Counted from the stretch's first letter, positions 8,642-17,572 are shown. The stretch: DNA of 64,000 nt from Algoriphagus formosus (GCF_002807035.1 NZ_NIUC01000002.1:1331267-1395266), one strand, 5' to 3'. A program made the numbers and translations. The notes: generated by a model not told the origin, from the sequence alone.

Positions 8642-9304
8642 ATGCTTTACCAATCCATTCTTATCCTTCATGTCGTCACGGGCTTTTTTGCCCTTCTATT
8701 CGGAGCTTTGGCTATTGCTTCTCGAAAGGGACAAAAAAATCACCTGAAAACTGGCAAAGCATACGTGCTTTTGATGTATTCGGTGGGTTTCTCCGCCATA
8801 GCCATGACCCTTCTGAAAACTAATCCCTTTCTCTTTACCGTCGGGGTCTTTACCTTGTACCTGACCTATACGGGACAGCGATCAATCTTTTATTTTCGGT
8901 TGAAAGAAGACTACCGCAACAGTTGGAAAGACCTAGTACCCATACTTTTTGCCTTGGTCATAGCTGCTGGTATGATCCTTCAACCAATCTTCCGGATGCT
9001 GGAATCCCAGTCCTTATTTGTTTCTGTAATGGGAGTATTCGGTGTTTTTTTGATAGGTTTTGCGATAGGTGATTTGCGGCTGGTGATCAAGAATCCTACT
9101 TTCAAACCCAATAAGAAGTCCTGGCTTATTCAGCATATCGGAAGAATAGGAGGGGCCTATATTGCTACCTTGACCGCTTTTTTGGTCACCAATCTGCATT
9201 TCAATCTGGGTTGGATCATTTGGCTTGCACCTACCCTCATTGGGTCATTTCTTTTGGCAAAAGTCTCCAGAGATTGGAAGAAAAAGTTGAAAATTCAACC
9301 CTAA
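8642..9304 (+). CDS. DUF2306-like integral membrane protein
   Basis: A 220-residue polytopic protein with about six or seven hydrophobic segments. The N-terminal HVVTGFFALLFGALAIASRKGQKNHLKTGKAY resembles small membrane proteins of the DUF2306 type often found beside regulators in Bacteroidota. The invariant-looking His10 and the GxxH region would allow haem or metal binding, but no function is known. It lies 134 bases after the LytTR gene in the same direction and may share its control. Confidence 0.55.
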   Translation: MLYQSILILHVVTGFFALLFGALAIASRKGQKNHLKTGKAYVLLMYSVGFSAIAMTLLKTNPFLFTVGVFTLYLTYTGQRSIFYFRLKEDYRNSWKDLVPILFALVIAAGMILQPIFRMLESQSLFVSVMGVFGVFLIGFAIGDLRLVIKNPTFKPNKKSWLIQHIGRIGGAYIATLTAFLVTNLHFNLGWIIWLAPTLIGSFLLAKVSRDWKKKLKIQP

Positions 9305-9384
9305 AGCCCCCTGACTACCTCTACAGGGTATAAAGTCTGCGTTTGCCAAAATCATCCTTCATTCATCCAAAAAATCAACTCATT

Positions 9385-10233
9385 ATGAAGTGTTTCTTTC
9401 TAACCTATTCCATTTGCCTACTTTCACTTTTCGTCCATGGGGAAATCGTGCTAGTCGGTAAGGTAACTAACGAACTGGACGAGCCTATTTCTTTTGCGAG
9501 TGTTGGTTTTGTGGATACTTCTATCGGTACGGTGTCCAATGTGGAAGGAGAATTCATCCTTTTCCTCCAGGAAATCCCTCCCTCAAATTCGATATTGCGT
9601 ATTTCTTCCATGGGATTTGAACCAATGGAAAAAGGCCTGACTGAGGTGGACTTGGGTGTGCCTCTACATTTTCAGCTTAAGGAAAACACCTTTTCACTCG
9701 ATGAGGTGATCGTGAAATCCGGAGCTCTGGAGACTATTGAACACGGGAATTCAGACGAAAAAACGGCCATAAAAACCAATCTGGCTATCAGTGATCAACC
9801 CAATATGAATCTCGGGGCTGAAATCGGTCGGAAATTCAGACTGAGTGATAAGCCTAATTATCTTTCCAAACTTAAATTTCATCTGGCCTACAATAATTTC
9901 GACACGCTGTTGATTCGGGTAAATTTTTATCAGTTGGAATCTGGAAAGCTTACCCAAATCCAGCAAGCCAAACCCATCATCAGAAAGATTGTAAACCAAA
10001 AAAGCGGATGGGTGATCTTGGATTTAGAAGAAGAAAATCAGGTCTTGAGGGGTACTGTTGTCGCTAGCATAGAGTGGATAGGAGCTAGTAAGGTCGGCAA
10101 TACCTTTGCATTGAATGTATCCATGCCTGCACTTTTTCAAACGCACTATTACAAATATGGCGCACAAAATAGGTGGAAAGTGTACCCTAACATGTCTTCC
10201 TCTATGATTCTGTCGGTACAAGTCGAGAACTAG
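9385..10233 (+). CDS. Secreted protein with carboxypeptidase-regulatory-like domain
   Basis: The ATG at 9385 gives a clean signal peptide (MKCFFLTYSICLLSLFVHG); the frame extends upstream but without a leader. Residues about 20-105 form a CarboxypepD_reg-like beta-sandwich (LVGKVTNELDEPISFASVGF, then GTVSNVEGEFIL, ending with FSLDEVIVKSG), as found at the N-terminus of TonB-dependent receptors. Here the rest of the protein is only about 180 residues with a jelly-roll-like pattern and no barrel. It is probably periplasmic or surface-exposed, and its function is unknown. Confidence 0.75.
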   Translation: MKCFFLTYSICLLSLFVHGEIVLVGKVTNELDEPISFASVGFVDTSIGTVSNVEGEFILFLQEIPPSNSILRISSMGFEPMEKGLTEVDLGVPLHFQLKENTFSLDEVIVKSGALETIEHGNSDEKTAIKTNLAISDQPNMNLGAEIGRKFRLSDKPNYLSKLKFHLAYNNFDTLLIRVNFYQLESGKLTQIQQAKPIIRKIVNQKSGWVILDLEEENQVLRGTVVASIEWIGASKVGNTFALNVSMPALFQTHYYKYGAQNRWKVYPNMSSSMILSVQVEN

Positions 10234-10464
10234 ATGTTATGGCTTTAAAACCTGAAATTTTGAACCAGTAAGCTGTCTGATTTTCCTAAATGAAACCTCC
10301 ATTTGCCTTGTTTTTTTAAATAGGGGTGAGAGATTTAATAATTCTACGCGTTGGCAAAAAAGCCTTACTTTTCAGGGTTGTTTATCCATTGGAAAGCCAG
10401 CTCAAAGGCCTCCAAATATCCTTTGGCTGCCCATTCAGATTTGATGGAATCTCCGCTCCCTTCT

Positions 10465-10982
10465 CGATATTATTCGGGTTTGTTCCCATGATTTGGGCGA
10501 TTTCCTGATAGGACTTTTCTTCCAAATACAGCAGGATCACAGCGCGATCAATTTCTGAGAGTTCCCGGATGGCAGTGTAAAGCTGATTTAGGGATTCATC
10601 TGAGATTGACGCTGCATTCTCCTCCTTTTGATCCCCCGGGCTGAGCTCATTGCTTTCATACTTTTTTTGCTTTTCCGCATGAGAGTTAAGCAAACATTCA
10701 AAGTCAGCCGATAAACCCAGGTAGACCATTCAGACTGATCTTGAAAGCGATCCTTACTTTTCCAGATTTGCAGGCAGACTTCCTGGTAGTAATCCTCAAA
10801 ATCCTCTTCGGTGTCTGTGTAGGCTCGACAGATTTTAATGATGATCCCAGCGTAAGGCAAAATAGACTATTTGTAGAAGGCTCTGCTCAAGTGGTCTTTT
10901 ATTAGGTTAGTGGTGGTTTTTGGAGATTATTACACTCAAGGTTAATTTTTTTTCAGAAGTCGAGAAATTTCACGGGATGGTT
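10465..10982 (-). pseudogene. Dead partial duplicate of the ECF sigma factor gene
   Basis: This stretch matches 6989-7513 almost base for base, in the same orientation, and includes the upstream leader. The duplicate is broken in three ways. Codon 8 is TAG where the intact gene has TCG. A 7-base deletion within the C/T-rich run near 10663-10672 shifts the frame. The 3' part is missing, because similarity stops at 10465 and region 4 is cut. The upstream junction at 10982 falls inside the putative GTAACC element, which is lost. The overlapping frames at 10382-10729 and 10588-10860 are its fragments. Confidence 0.93.
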
Positions 10983-11276
10983 TAGACTGTAAATGCATTT
11001 CCTGAAAAGGCAAATGGATGAAAATTAAAGTAAGATTATCCTCAATAATGCCCATCGCTGAATTTTTCTATTTATCTGGTTGGGAGCATGAAGTGGGAAG
11101 TTTGAAGCATCTGGATTCTGGACCTGTCGCTTCATTTTTGGCCATAATTTTCTTGATTGATGAAAAGCGGATTTACTTTTTATGGAGCCTAGGAAATACT
11201 TTTTATCCGCTTATATAGATTTCATTTTCTCGCAAGAGTACTTTTTCTCATATTCCCAATCTAAAATCACCAATTC

Positions 11277-12641
11277 ATGTTACCATTCAGATTCCTTACA
11301 CCTATTTTGTTTGTTGGTTTGATCGGCATTAGCCATGCGCAAGATGCGCCTCCGCAGATCGATACCCGGATCTATGAGATTATTGAAAATACCTCTTCTG
11401 AGCGGATCGAAAAAGATATCCGAACCTTAGCGGGCTTTGGTACGAGAAATACCTTCTCCGATACGCTGTCGGACACACGGGGAATCGGAGCAGCACGAAG
11501 ATGGATTAAAGCGGAGTTTGACAAGATTTCTGCGGAATGTGGAGGTTGCTTGGAAGTATTCTATCAAAAGGATTTTGTCACAAAAGAAGGAAATCGACGG
11601 GTACCAAAAGACGCCTATGTGGTGAATGTGGTAGCGATTTTAAGAGGAACGGATTACCCGAATTCACATGTGATTATGTCGGGAGATATTGATTCTCGAG
11701 CTTCTGATACTATGAATTTTGAAATTGATGCGCCAGGAGCCAATGATAATGCTTCCGGTATGGCCGGGACTATCGAGGCTGCACGAGTTCTTTCGAAATA
11801 TAAATTTAAGCACAGTATAGTTTTTGTCGGGCTTTCTGGCGAAGAACAAGGCCTGTTTGGAGGTCAGGGATTGGCTCAATATTCCCGTCAAAAGGATTGG
11901 GAGATTATAGGAATATTGAATAATGATATGATTGGGAATATCGAAGGGGTCGATGGAGTCATTGATAATAGGACTTTCCGGATTTTTTCTGAACCAACCC
12001 CAGCCAACGAGTCGGAACAAGAGCGAAGAGCCCGAAGATTCACAGGAGGGGAAGTGGATGGAATTTCCCGTCAATTAGCTCGATATATCCACAAGCAGGT
12101 GAAAACTTATATGCCAGAAATGAACCCGATGATGATTTACCGTTTGGATCGCTTTGGTCGGGGTGGACACCACCGACCGTTCAATGATTTGGGTTTTGCT
12201 GGAGTGAGAATCATGGAAGCGCATGAGAATTACAATCGGCAGCATCAGGATATCCGAGTAGAGGATGGGATAGCCTATGGAGATGTGATTGAAGGGGTAA
12301 ATTTTGATTATGCAGAGAAGCTTACCTCCGTCAATGCTATTTCTCTTGCTGGTTTGGCTTGGGCACCTCCAGCACCAAAGGATGTGCGAATAGGTGGAGC
12401 TGTTCGCCCTTCCACGACCTTGGCTTGGGAAGAAAGCAATGATCCCAATATTGCTGGGTACAAGATTTACTTCCGACTGACTACTTCCCCTACATGGGAT
12501 AATTTTGTCTACGTCTCAGGCGTGAATGAGCATACTTTGGAAGGAATCGTGATCGATAACTACTACTTCGGAGTTGCGGCTGTCGGAAAAGATGGCAATG
12601 AGTCTCCGGTGGTATTTCCTCTTCGGCAGATTCGTAGGTAA
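11277..12641 (+). CDS. Secreted M28-family metallopeptidase with C-terminal fibronectin-III-like domain
   Basis: A 454-residue protein with signal peptide MLPFRFLTPILFVGLIGISHAQ. The peptidase domain covers about 45-345: DAPGANDNASG (Asp157), LSGEEQGLFGG (Glu189/Glu190) and NNDMIGN (Asp217) are typical M28 residues, and GGHHRPFNDLGFAGVRIMEA gives the last His. At the first zinc-ligand position the family normally has His-x-Asp-Ser, but here the sequence is GDIDSR, with Asp137 replacing His. Residues about 360-450 form a fibronectin-III-like module. It probably acts as an aminopeptidase in the periplasm or outside the cell, but the metal site may be altered. Confidence 0.82.
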   Translation: MLPFRFLTPILFVGLIGISHAQDAPPQIDTRIYEIIENTSSERIEKDIRTLAGFGTRNTFSDTLSDTRGIGAARRWIKAEFDKISAECGGCLEVFYQKDFVTKEGNRRVPKDAYVVNVVAILRGTDYPNSHVIMSGDIDSRASDTMNFEIDAPGANDNASGMAGTIEAARVLSKYKFKHSIVFVGLSGEEQGLFGGQGLAQYSRQKDWEIIGILNNDMIGNIEGVDGVIDNRTFRIFSEPTPANESEQERRARRFTGGEVDGISRQLARYIHKQVKTYMPEMNPMMIYRLDRFGRGGHHRPFNDLGFAGVRIMEAHENYNRQHQDIRVEDGIAYGDVIEGVNFDYAEKLTSVNAISLAGLAWAPPAPKDVRIGGAVRPSTTLAWEESNDPNIAGYKIYFRLTTSPTWDNFVYVSGVNEHTLEGIVIDNYYFGVAAVGKDGNESPVVFPLRQIRR

Positions 12642-12761
12642 AAAGATTCAAATCTTTGCTTTGTGATAGATCCGTGAGTGGGAATCTGACTGTCCGTCAG
12701 GCAGGCATTCACGGTGGTAAAGATTCTTCGTTCTCCCAGCTTCCTGCTTCTCACCAGATAG

Positions 12762-12934
12762 TTAACCCGAAATATGCATTAGACTTCCTATTACGAGTCC
12801 AAACCGCTTCAAAATCAATCGCTTTGCTGCATTTAGCTCGATCACCGTAGCGGTGCTATGCCTCATTCGCTAAATGCTTGATTTTATTGCGGTTTGAACT
12901 CTCACTACAGATTCTAATGCATAATCCGGGTTAA
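12762..12934. mobile_element. MITE-like inverted-repeat element
   Basis: This 173-base element is bounded by 22-base terminal inverted repeats (12762-12783 and 12913-12934) that match at 20 of 22 positions. Inside, further arms pair in order: 12795-12807 with 12889-12901 (12/13), AAAATCAA at 12811 with TTGATTTT at 12878, and GCATTTAGC at 12829 with GCTAAATGC at 12869. A small CACCG-TAG-CGGTG hairpin is near the tip. It has no coding capacity. The size and end structure fit a non-autonomous transposable element; a structured RNA is the alternative. Confidence 0.7.
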
Positions 12935-12975
12935 AGAAAAAAGCCAACTGGTATTACCAAGGATCATCGTCTGTT

Positions 12976-14154
12976 TTATAAACTTTCTTGAAGTATGGCA
13001 CAAAATTCGTCGATTTTATGACGATTGATGTGCTGCATGACTACCACGTGGGCCTTGTCCTCCTGCGTCGCCAATTGATATTTTTTGACGATGGCGTCTT
13101 GTGGTTTTTTGAAGGTGACGATGATCTGATTAGGATTATAGGCTACATCTGGATAATTGAAAGACTTCAATTTCTCATATAGATAGTTAGCATTCTCTAT
13201 GCAGGTTTCAGCTTCTCTCTTGAAGCCTTCGATTCCCTTTTTTTGAATAATATACCAGAAGTTGATGGCTAGAAATCCATTTCTCGAACCGCTGATAGTG
13301 GTATCATGCACCTCCAGGTAAGGAACCCAGCTTGACTTTTTGAAGGTTTTGTCCTGCAGTTCTTTGGAGGAAAGGAAAATGCCGCATGGATGGATCGTTC
13401 CCGGAAACTTGTGCCCAGAGATCGCGATGCTGCTCAGGCCATTTTGAAAGAGGTCTTCCTTGCTTTCTAAGAAAGGATAAATAAAACCCATCAATGCTGC
13501 ATCGGCATGGAGGAAGACGTTTTCTTGCTCTATTCCCAGTTCTCTCAGGACTTTTTGCACCTCACTTAATTGATCCATCCCCCCTGTCATGGTCGTACCG
13601 ATGTTCAGGTTGATGACCAGTCCATAATTGGAATTTGTAGCATGAATTTCTGCAATTACCTCTCTGAGGTGCTCATAGCTCATCTCGCCCGACTCCTGGC
13701 TTTGTATCTTTCGTTGCTTTATATCCAGTAAGTGAGCGTTTTTTGGAATGGAATAATGACTCGATTCTGAGAATAAAAAATAGGGTTCTTTGTCTTGAAG
13801 TTTGAAATAATCTCTTCCCATGTAGGCCCCATAAAGGTTTCCCTCGGTACCACCGCTAGTGATATATCCCCAGTGATTTTCTAGCTCGTACAAATCTGCT
13901 ACAAAGGCCAGTACTTCTTTTTCAAATTCCTTGGTGTGCATCTTCGAATTCCCATGAATGGAGGGGTCGCCGGCATTGTTAAGGTGCAATTTTGCGAGGC
14001 CGCTTACGCCTAGAATCGCGAGGTCATTGTTTTGGGGGATTTCAGGGTAACCAAAATAGGTCACAGAATTTCTGATTTGTTCAGCAAGAAATTCAGCCAG
14101 GCGAATCTCTGCGGCAGTTTGGGCTTCATATTGTGCTTGGGTCTCTATTCTCAT
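12976..14154 (-). CDS. hdc: PLP-dependent histidine-decarboxylase-like enzyme
   Basis: A 392-residue group II PLP decarboxylase. The order of motifs strongly recalls the Gram-negative PLP-type histidine decarboxylases: FGYPE near the start, then HTKEFEKEVLAFVADLYEL, WGYITSGGTEGNLYG, a conserved SSHYSIPKNAHLL, NIGTTMTGGMDQL, FLHADAALMGFI (Asp for PLP), ISGHKFPG (Schiff-base Lys) and TISGSRNG. Its product would be histamine, but related members act on other amino acids, so the substrate is inference. It stands alone without an adjacent antiporter and is divergent from the sulfatase. Confidence 0.75.
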   Translation of the reverse strand: MRIETQAQYEAQTAAEIRLAEFLAEQIRNSVTYFGYPEIPQNNDLAILGVSGLAKLHLNNAGDPSIHGNSKMHTKEFEKEVLAFVADLYELENHWGYITSGGTEGNLYGAYMGRDYFKLQDKEPYFLFSESSHYSIPKNAHLLDIKQRKIQSQESGEMSYEHLREVIAEIHATNSNYGLVINLNIGTTMTGGMDQLSEVQKVLRELGIEQENVFLHADAALMGFIYPFLESKEDLFQNGLSSIAISGHKFPGTIHPCGIFLSSKELQDKTFKKSSWVPYLEVHDTTISGSRNGFLAINFWYIIQKKGIEGFKREAETCIENANYLYEKLKSFNYPDVAYNPNQIIVTFKKPQDAIVKKYQLATQEDKAHVVVMQHINRHKIDEFCAILQESL

Positions 14155-14317
14155 AGTTCACAAAGGTCTGAGTATTTGATAGAATTAGCAAAATGCCCAG
14201 CAAACCATCTTGTTTTCTGAGTTGCCTCTTTTGTGAAGTTTAAATAGGAATAATTGACAAGGGGCTTTTGCGTCTCGATTGATAGCAGTATTTTGTTTAG
14301 AACTTAAGTTCTCAAAA

Positions 14318-15817
14318 ATGACCGATTTCCACCATAGAGGTAAATTTTTACAGATTGTTAGTCTATTACTGGTTTCTTATTTCATGCTGCTTTTTCAAAG
14401 TATTGCTCAGGAAAGGGACCGTCCCAATGTGCTTTTTATTGCGGTGGATGATCTGAGACCGGAGTTGGGGGCATATGGAAAAGCCTATGCGATCACACCG
14501 CACATGGATCGCTTGGCTAGCCAAAGTTCCCTCTTCACCAATCATTATGTCACCGTTCCGACTTGTGGAGCGTCGCGTTATAGCTTGTTGGTAGGAAAGC
14601 TTCCCCAATCCCGTCAGGACCTGAGCAATATGGCGGCGGTGAATCAATTGGCGAGAAAACCAGAGTCTGAGCGAAGAAAAACCTTTATTCAGGATTTCCG
14701 GCAAAAGGGCTATTACACCGTAGGAATTGGAAAAATATCCCATCATCCCGATGGCTATGTCTATGAATATGACGAGCGAAAGAGTGATTTAATCGAGCTG
14801 CCCGGGAGTTGGGATGAAATGCTTTTTAATCCTGGAAAGTGGGAGACAGGTCACAATGCCTTTTTTGGCTATGCCGATGGAAGTAATCGGACAGATCGAA
14901 ATAAACAAGTCAAGCCTTATGAAATGGCAGAAGTATCTGATGAGGGCTATGTGGACGGACTTTCTGCCGAACTCGCCATTGCTAAGCTTCAAGAGCTTAA
15001 AGCTAAAGATCAGCCTTTTTTTCTCGGTTTGGGCTTTTTCAAACCCCACCTTCCCTTTACTGCGCCTAAGAAATATTGGGATCTTTATGATCCAGAAGAA
15101 ATACCGCTTGCACCATTTCCTGCTATTCCCCAAGGCTCTTCTAGGGCTAGTCTTATACAAAGCGGTGAATTCAATCAATATGCCCTTGGTGAAGAAAAAG
15201 CTGGATTGGATCAGGCTGTTTCAGATCCTTATGCCCACAAACTCCGACATGCTTATTTGGCAGCAGTGAGCTATGTGGATGCTCAGATTGGGAAAGTTTT
15301 GGACGAGTTGGAGCGATTGGGTTTGGATGAAAATACGGTGATTGTACTATGGGGAGACCATGGCTGGCACTTAGGCGATCAGCTGGTTTGGGGTAAGCAT
15401 ACCCTTTTTGAATCTGCCTTGCATTCTGTACTGATGATCAAGGCACCAGGAATCCCATCCACCAGGATTAAGCAAGTTGTCAGTACCTTGGATATTTATC
15501 CCACACTTTTGGACTTGACCGGAAATGCTGATGATTCTGATTTGGATGGAAAAAGCCTGGTCGGTCTTATGAAAAATTCTCAATCAGAAAATTGGCGAAA
15601 TACGGCATATAGTTACTTTAATCAGGGGATTTCTTTGCGCACGCCGACTCATAGGTTGACGCAATATTTCCGATCTGAATCGTCGGAATTCGAACTTTAC
15701 GATTTGATCCAAGACCCCAATGAAACCCAAAATATTGCTTCTTATTCCCCGCAAGTATTTGGGGTTTTGAAAGCGTTATTGGATGCAGGAAATACTGGAC
15801 TTTTTGATAAACAATAA
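14318..15817 (+). CDS. Secreted sulfatase, iduronate-2-sulfatase-like (S1 family)
   Basis: The ATG at 14318 gives a signal peptide ending near SIAQ; the earlier frame start adds a poor leader. RPNVLFIAVDDLRPELGAYG carries the N-terminal metal-binding Asp pair. TVPTCGASRYSLLVGKLP at about 80-97 is the sulfatase signature, with Cys83 as the predicted formylglycine and Ala in place of the usual Pro (C-x-A-S-R). VLWGDHGWHLGDQLVWGKHTLFE is the second metal-binding region. It would remove sulfate esters from polysaccharides in the periplasm. It needs a maturase, and none is visible nearby except the FGE-fold GldJ, which is not one. Confidence 0.88.
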   Translation: MTDFHHRGKFLQIVSLLLVSYFMLLFQSIAQERDRPNVLFIAVDDLRPELGAYGKAYAITPHMDRLASQSSLFTNHYVTVPTCGASRYSLLVGKLPQSRQDLSNMAAVNQLARKPESERRKTFIQDFRQKGYYTVGIGKISHHPDGYVYEYDERKSDLIELPGSWDEMLFNPGKWETGHNAFFGYADGSNRTDRNKQVKPYEMAEVSDEGYVDGLSAELAIAKLQELKAKDQPFFLGLGFFKPHLPFTAPKKYWDLYDPEEIPLAPFPAIPQGSSRASLIQSGEFNQYALGEEKAGLDQAVSDPYAHKLRHAYLAAVSYVDAQIGKVLDELERLGLDENTVIVLWGDHGWHLGDQLVWGKHTLFESALHSVLMIKAPGIPSTRIKQVVSTLDIYPTLLDLTGNADDSDLDGKSLVGLMKNSQSENWRNTAYSYFNQGISLRTPTHRLTQYFRSESSEFELYDLIQDPNETQNIASYSPQVFGVLKALLDAGNTGLFDKQ

Positions 15818-15892
15818 GCTTAAGATTTTTCAGACACTGTGATTCTGTGGTGAGAGAATTTAGCACCTAGGAAGTCGAAGTAATGCATAAGA

Positions 15893-16645
15893 TTAAGCCT
15901 TATTGGCGATTGTGATAATTACCATTGCAGCAAACAAAAGTATAGCACCGAAAATTGCATAAAGCAAATAAGTCAAGAGTGTTCTAAAGACTCGGCCTGG
16001 GGGTTTGGCTTGGTTAAATAAGAACCAAAATACCCAAATCGTATAGCCAATAGAGAATATGATGGAGATGTTCTCAAAAAATTGATTTTGGAAAATAGCC
16101 TCGCCTAGAATGCATAGGGAATAAAAAAATGCCTGCTGACCGGTAATATAGCTATTGATGACGATGTGCTCTAGGTAATTGTAGCCAAACTTTCGGAATG
16201 AAAGAAAGGAAGCAAAAGAGTAAATCGGGAGTAAGAAAAGGGTGGATAAACGATAATTTTTTACAAACCAAGCAAGAACTATCTCGGCATTACTCTCTTG
16301 TTCAAAGTCCGATGCTCCAGACATCCAACCCGAATAAAAATCATCCAGCCAAGTACTTTGATCAGTTAGTTCGGCCAAAAGAAAGTAAACTGTCGATAGG
16401 GTCAACAGGTATGCAAAGGGCTTGAAATAGGGCTTTCGCTTTCCCTCAAGAAAATTTCTCAAGGAGACCCCAGGTCTTATTACCATCTCCCAAATGGTGA
16501 AAAATAAACCTCGGTCTATCTGAAAGACCGTTGTGGACAGCTCTTGAAGAAAATTCGAAAAATTGATTCTGCCTACCTGCCGGCTTTGACCACAATGTGC
16601 ACAAAAGTTGCCTTCTACCGGATTTCCGCAATTCTTACAGTTCAT
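15893..16645 (-). CDS. DUF3667 domain membrane protein
   Basis: A 250-residue protein starting with a zinc ribbon (MNCKNCGNPVEGNFCAHCGQ, Cys pairs at 3/6 and 15/18). Next come the conserved DUF3667 segments, including RGLFFTIWEMVIRPG and FLEGKRKPYFKPFAYLLTLS, and then about four membrane spans. The family is widespread in Bacteroidota and uncharacterised. It is convergent with the sulfatase gene. Confidence 0.9.
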   Translation of the reverse strand: MNCKNCGNPVEGNFCAHCGQSRQVGRINFSNFLQELSTTVFQIDRGLFFTIWEMVIRPGVSLRNFLEGKRKPYFKPFAYLLTLSTVYFLLAELTDQSTWLDDFYSGWMSGASDFEQESNAEIVLAWFVKNYRLSTLFLLPIYSFASFLSFRKFGYNYLEHIVINSYITGQQAFFYSLCILGEAIFQNQFFENISIIFSIGYTIWVFWFLFNQAKPPGRVFRTLLTYLLYAIFGAILLFAAMVIITIANKA

Positions 16646-16842
16646 TGAGAAACTTATTTCGACTTAATCTACCGATTTTTTTGAAAAATAGGGCTTGGTT
16701 TTCAGCTGGGGCTTTTGATATTTTCTTTTTTATCGGAAAATGGCTTAATCTTTCTATCCGAATGCTTGATGATCGGTATTGAGCGGAACCCATACTTTAG
16801 TATATAATTTACTAGCAAGTAAAAGCTCCAAATAATTTTTCA

Positions 16843-16878
16843 TTTGTACGTTTAAAATAATTATTTTTGTACGTACAA
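16843..16878 (+). promoter_or_regulatory. Promoter and operator of the second toxin-antitoxin operon
   Basis: TATTTTTG at 16862-16869 fits the -7 box TAnnTTTG exactly, with TTTG at 16843-16846 upstream at a slightly short spacing of 15. A perfect 12-base palindrome TTGTACGTACAA (16867-16878) overlaps the -7 box, and a half-copy TTGTACG lies at 16844-16850 over the -33 box. This suits autorepression by the antitoxin, which begins at 16890. Confidence 0.65.
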
Positions 16879-16889
16879 TCGATTTTGAA

Positions 16890-17141
16890 ATGGATACAAA
16901 ACTCACCTTAAAGCTAGACAAAGAAGTAATCGATAAGGCAAAAACCTATGCCAGTCAGCATCAAATCAGCTTATCAAAATTGATCGAGGCCTACCTTAAA
17001 TCGATTACATCAAAAGAGGAAAAAGCTAAGCAAATTCCGATTTCTGCCTTTGTAAAGAGCCTAAGTTCTCCTTCAGGGATTCCAGCTGATTATGACTACA
17101 AAAAGGATTATCAGGAGTATTTGGAGGAAAAATATCGATGA
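16890..17141 (+). CDS. DUF6364-like ribbon-helix-helix antitoxin
   Basis: An 83-residue protein. Residues 1-45 (MDTKLTLKLDKEVIDKAKTY, then ISLSKLIEAYLKS) have the beta-strand, helix, helix pattern of ribbon-helix-helix DNA-binding proteins. The C-terminal part, rich in Lys, Tyr and acidic residues, would wrap the toxin. The stop overlaps the start of the PIN toxin in ATGA. The palindromic site just upstream is the likely operator. Confidence 0.82.
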   Translation: MDTKLTLKLDKEVIDKAKTYASQHQISLSKLIEAYLKSITSKEEKAKQIPISAFVKSLSSPSGIPADYDYKKDYQEYLEEKYR

Positions 17142-17572
17142 AAAAGGTTTTTTTGGATACTAATGTCATCATTGACTTGCTTGCAGAGCGAAGCCCTTTT
17201 TATGAGGCTATAGCTCAAGTCGCATCCCTTGCCGACAGAAAAATTATCTCAATTTATACATCTCCGATTTCTTATACGACATCGGAATATGTTTTGTCAA
17301 AGTTCGAACCTAAATCTTCCGTCATTCAAAAGCTTCGCCGGTTTTCGATTATTTGTAAAGTGACAGATGCAAATCAAGAAACAGTCGACAAAAGCCTGTT
17401 TTCTGACTTTCCGGACTTTGAAGATGCTGTTCAATATTTCTGCGCTCTACAAGCTAATTGCGATATAATTCTTTCCAGAAATAAACAGGATTTTAAAAAG
17501 TCAGAGTTGCCCATTATGACCGCAGAGGAGTATCTATTGGCATTTCAATCGAAAAGCTCCAAAAAAAGCTAG
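17138..17572 (+). CDS. PIN-domain toxin
   Basis: A 144-residue PIN-fold protein: KKVFLDTNVIIDLLAERSPF supplies the first Asp, ISYTTSEYVLSK the conserved acidic region, and FSDFPDFEDAVQYFCALQANCDIILSRNKQDFK the C-terminal acidic cluster. It is the predicted RNase of the pair with the upstream antitoxin (4-base overlap). It differs clearly from the PIN toxin at 3564, so this is an independent system. Confidence 0.85.
   Translation: MKKVFLDTNVIIDLLAERSPFYEAIAQVASLADRKIISIYTSPISYTTSEYVLSKFEPKSSVIQKLRRFSIICKVTDANQETVDKSLFSDFPDFEDAVQYFCALQANCDIILSRNKQDFKKSELPIMTAEEYLLAFQSKSSKKS

Noticed and set aside
10326-10508. Small plus-strand ORF opposite the sigma ghost
   Set aside because: It overlaps the pseudogene boundary and has no recognised motif.
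11018-11218. 66-residue ORF between the sigma ghost and the M28 gene
   Set aside because: No family features, odd composition and no promoter; it is probably a chance frame.
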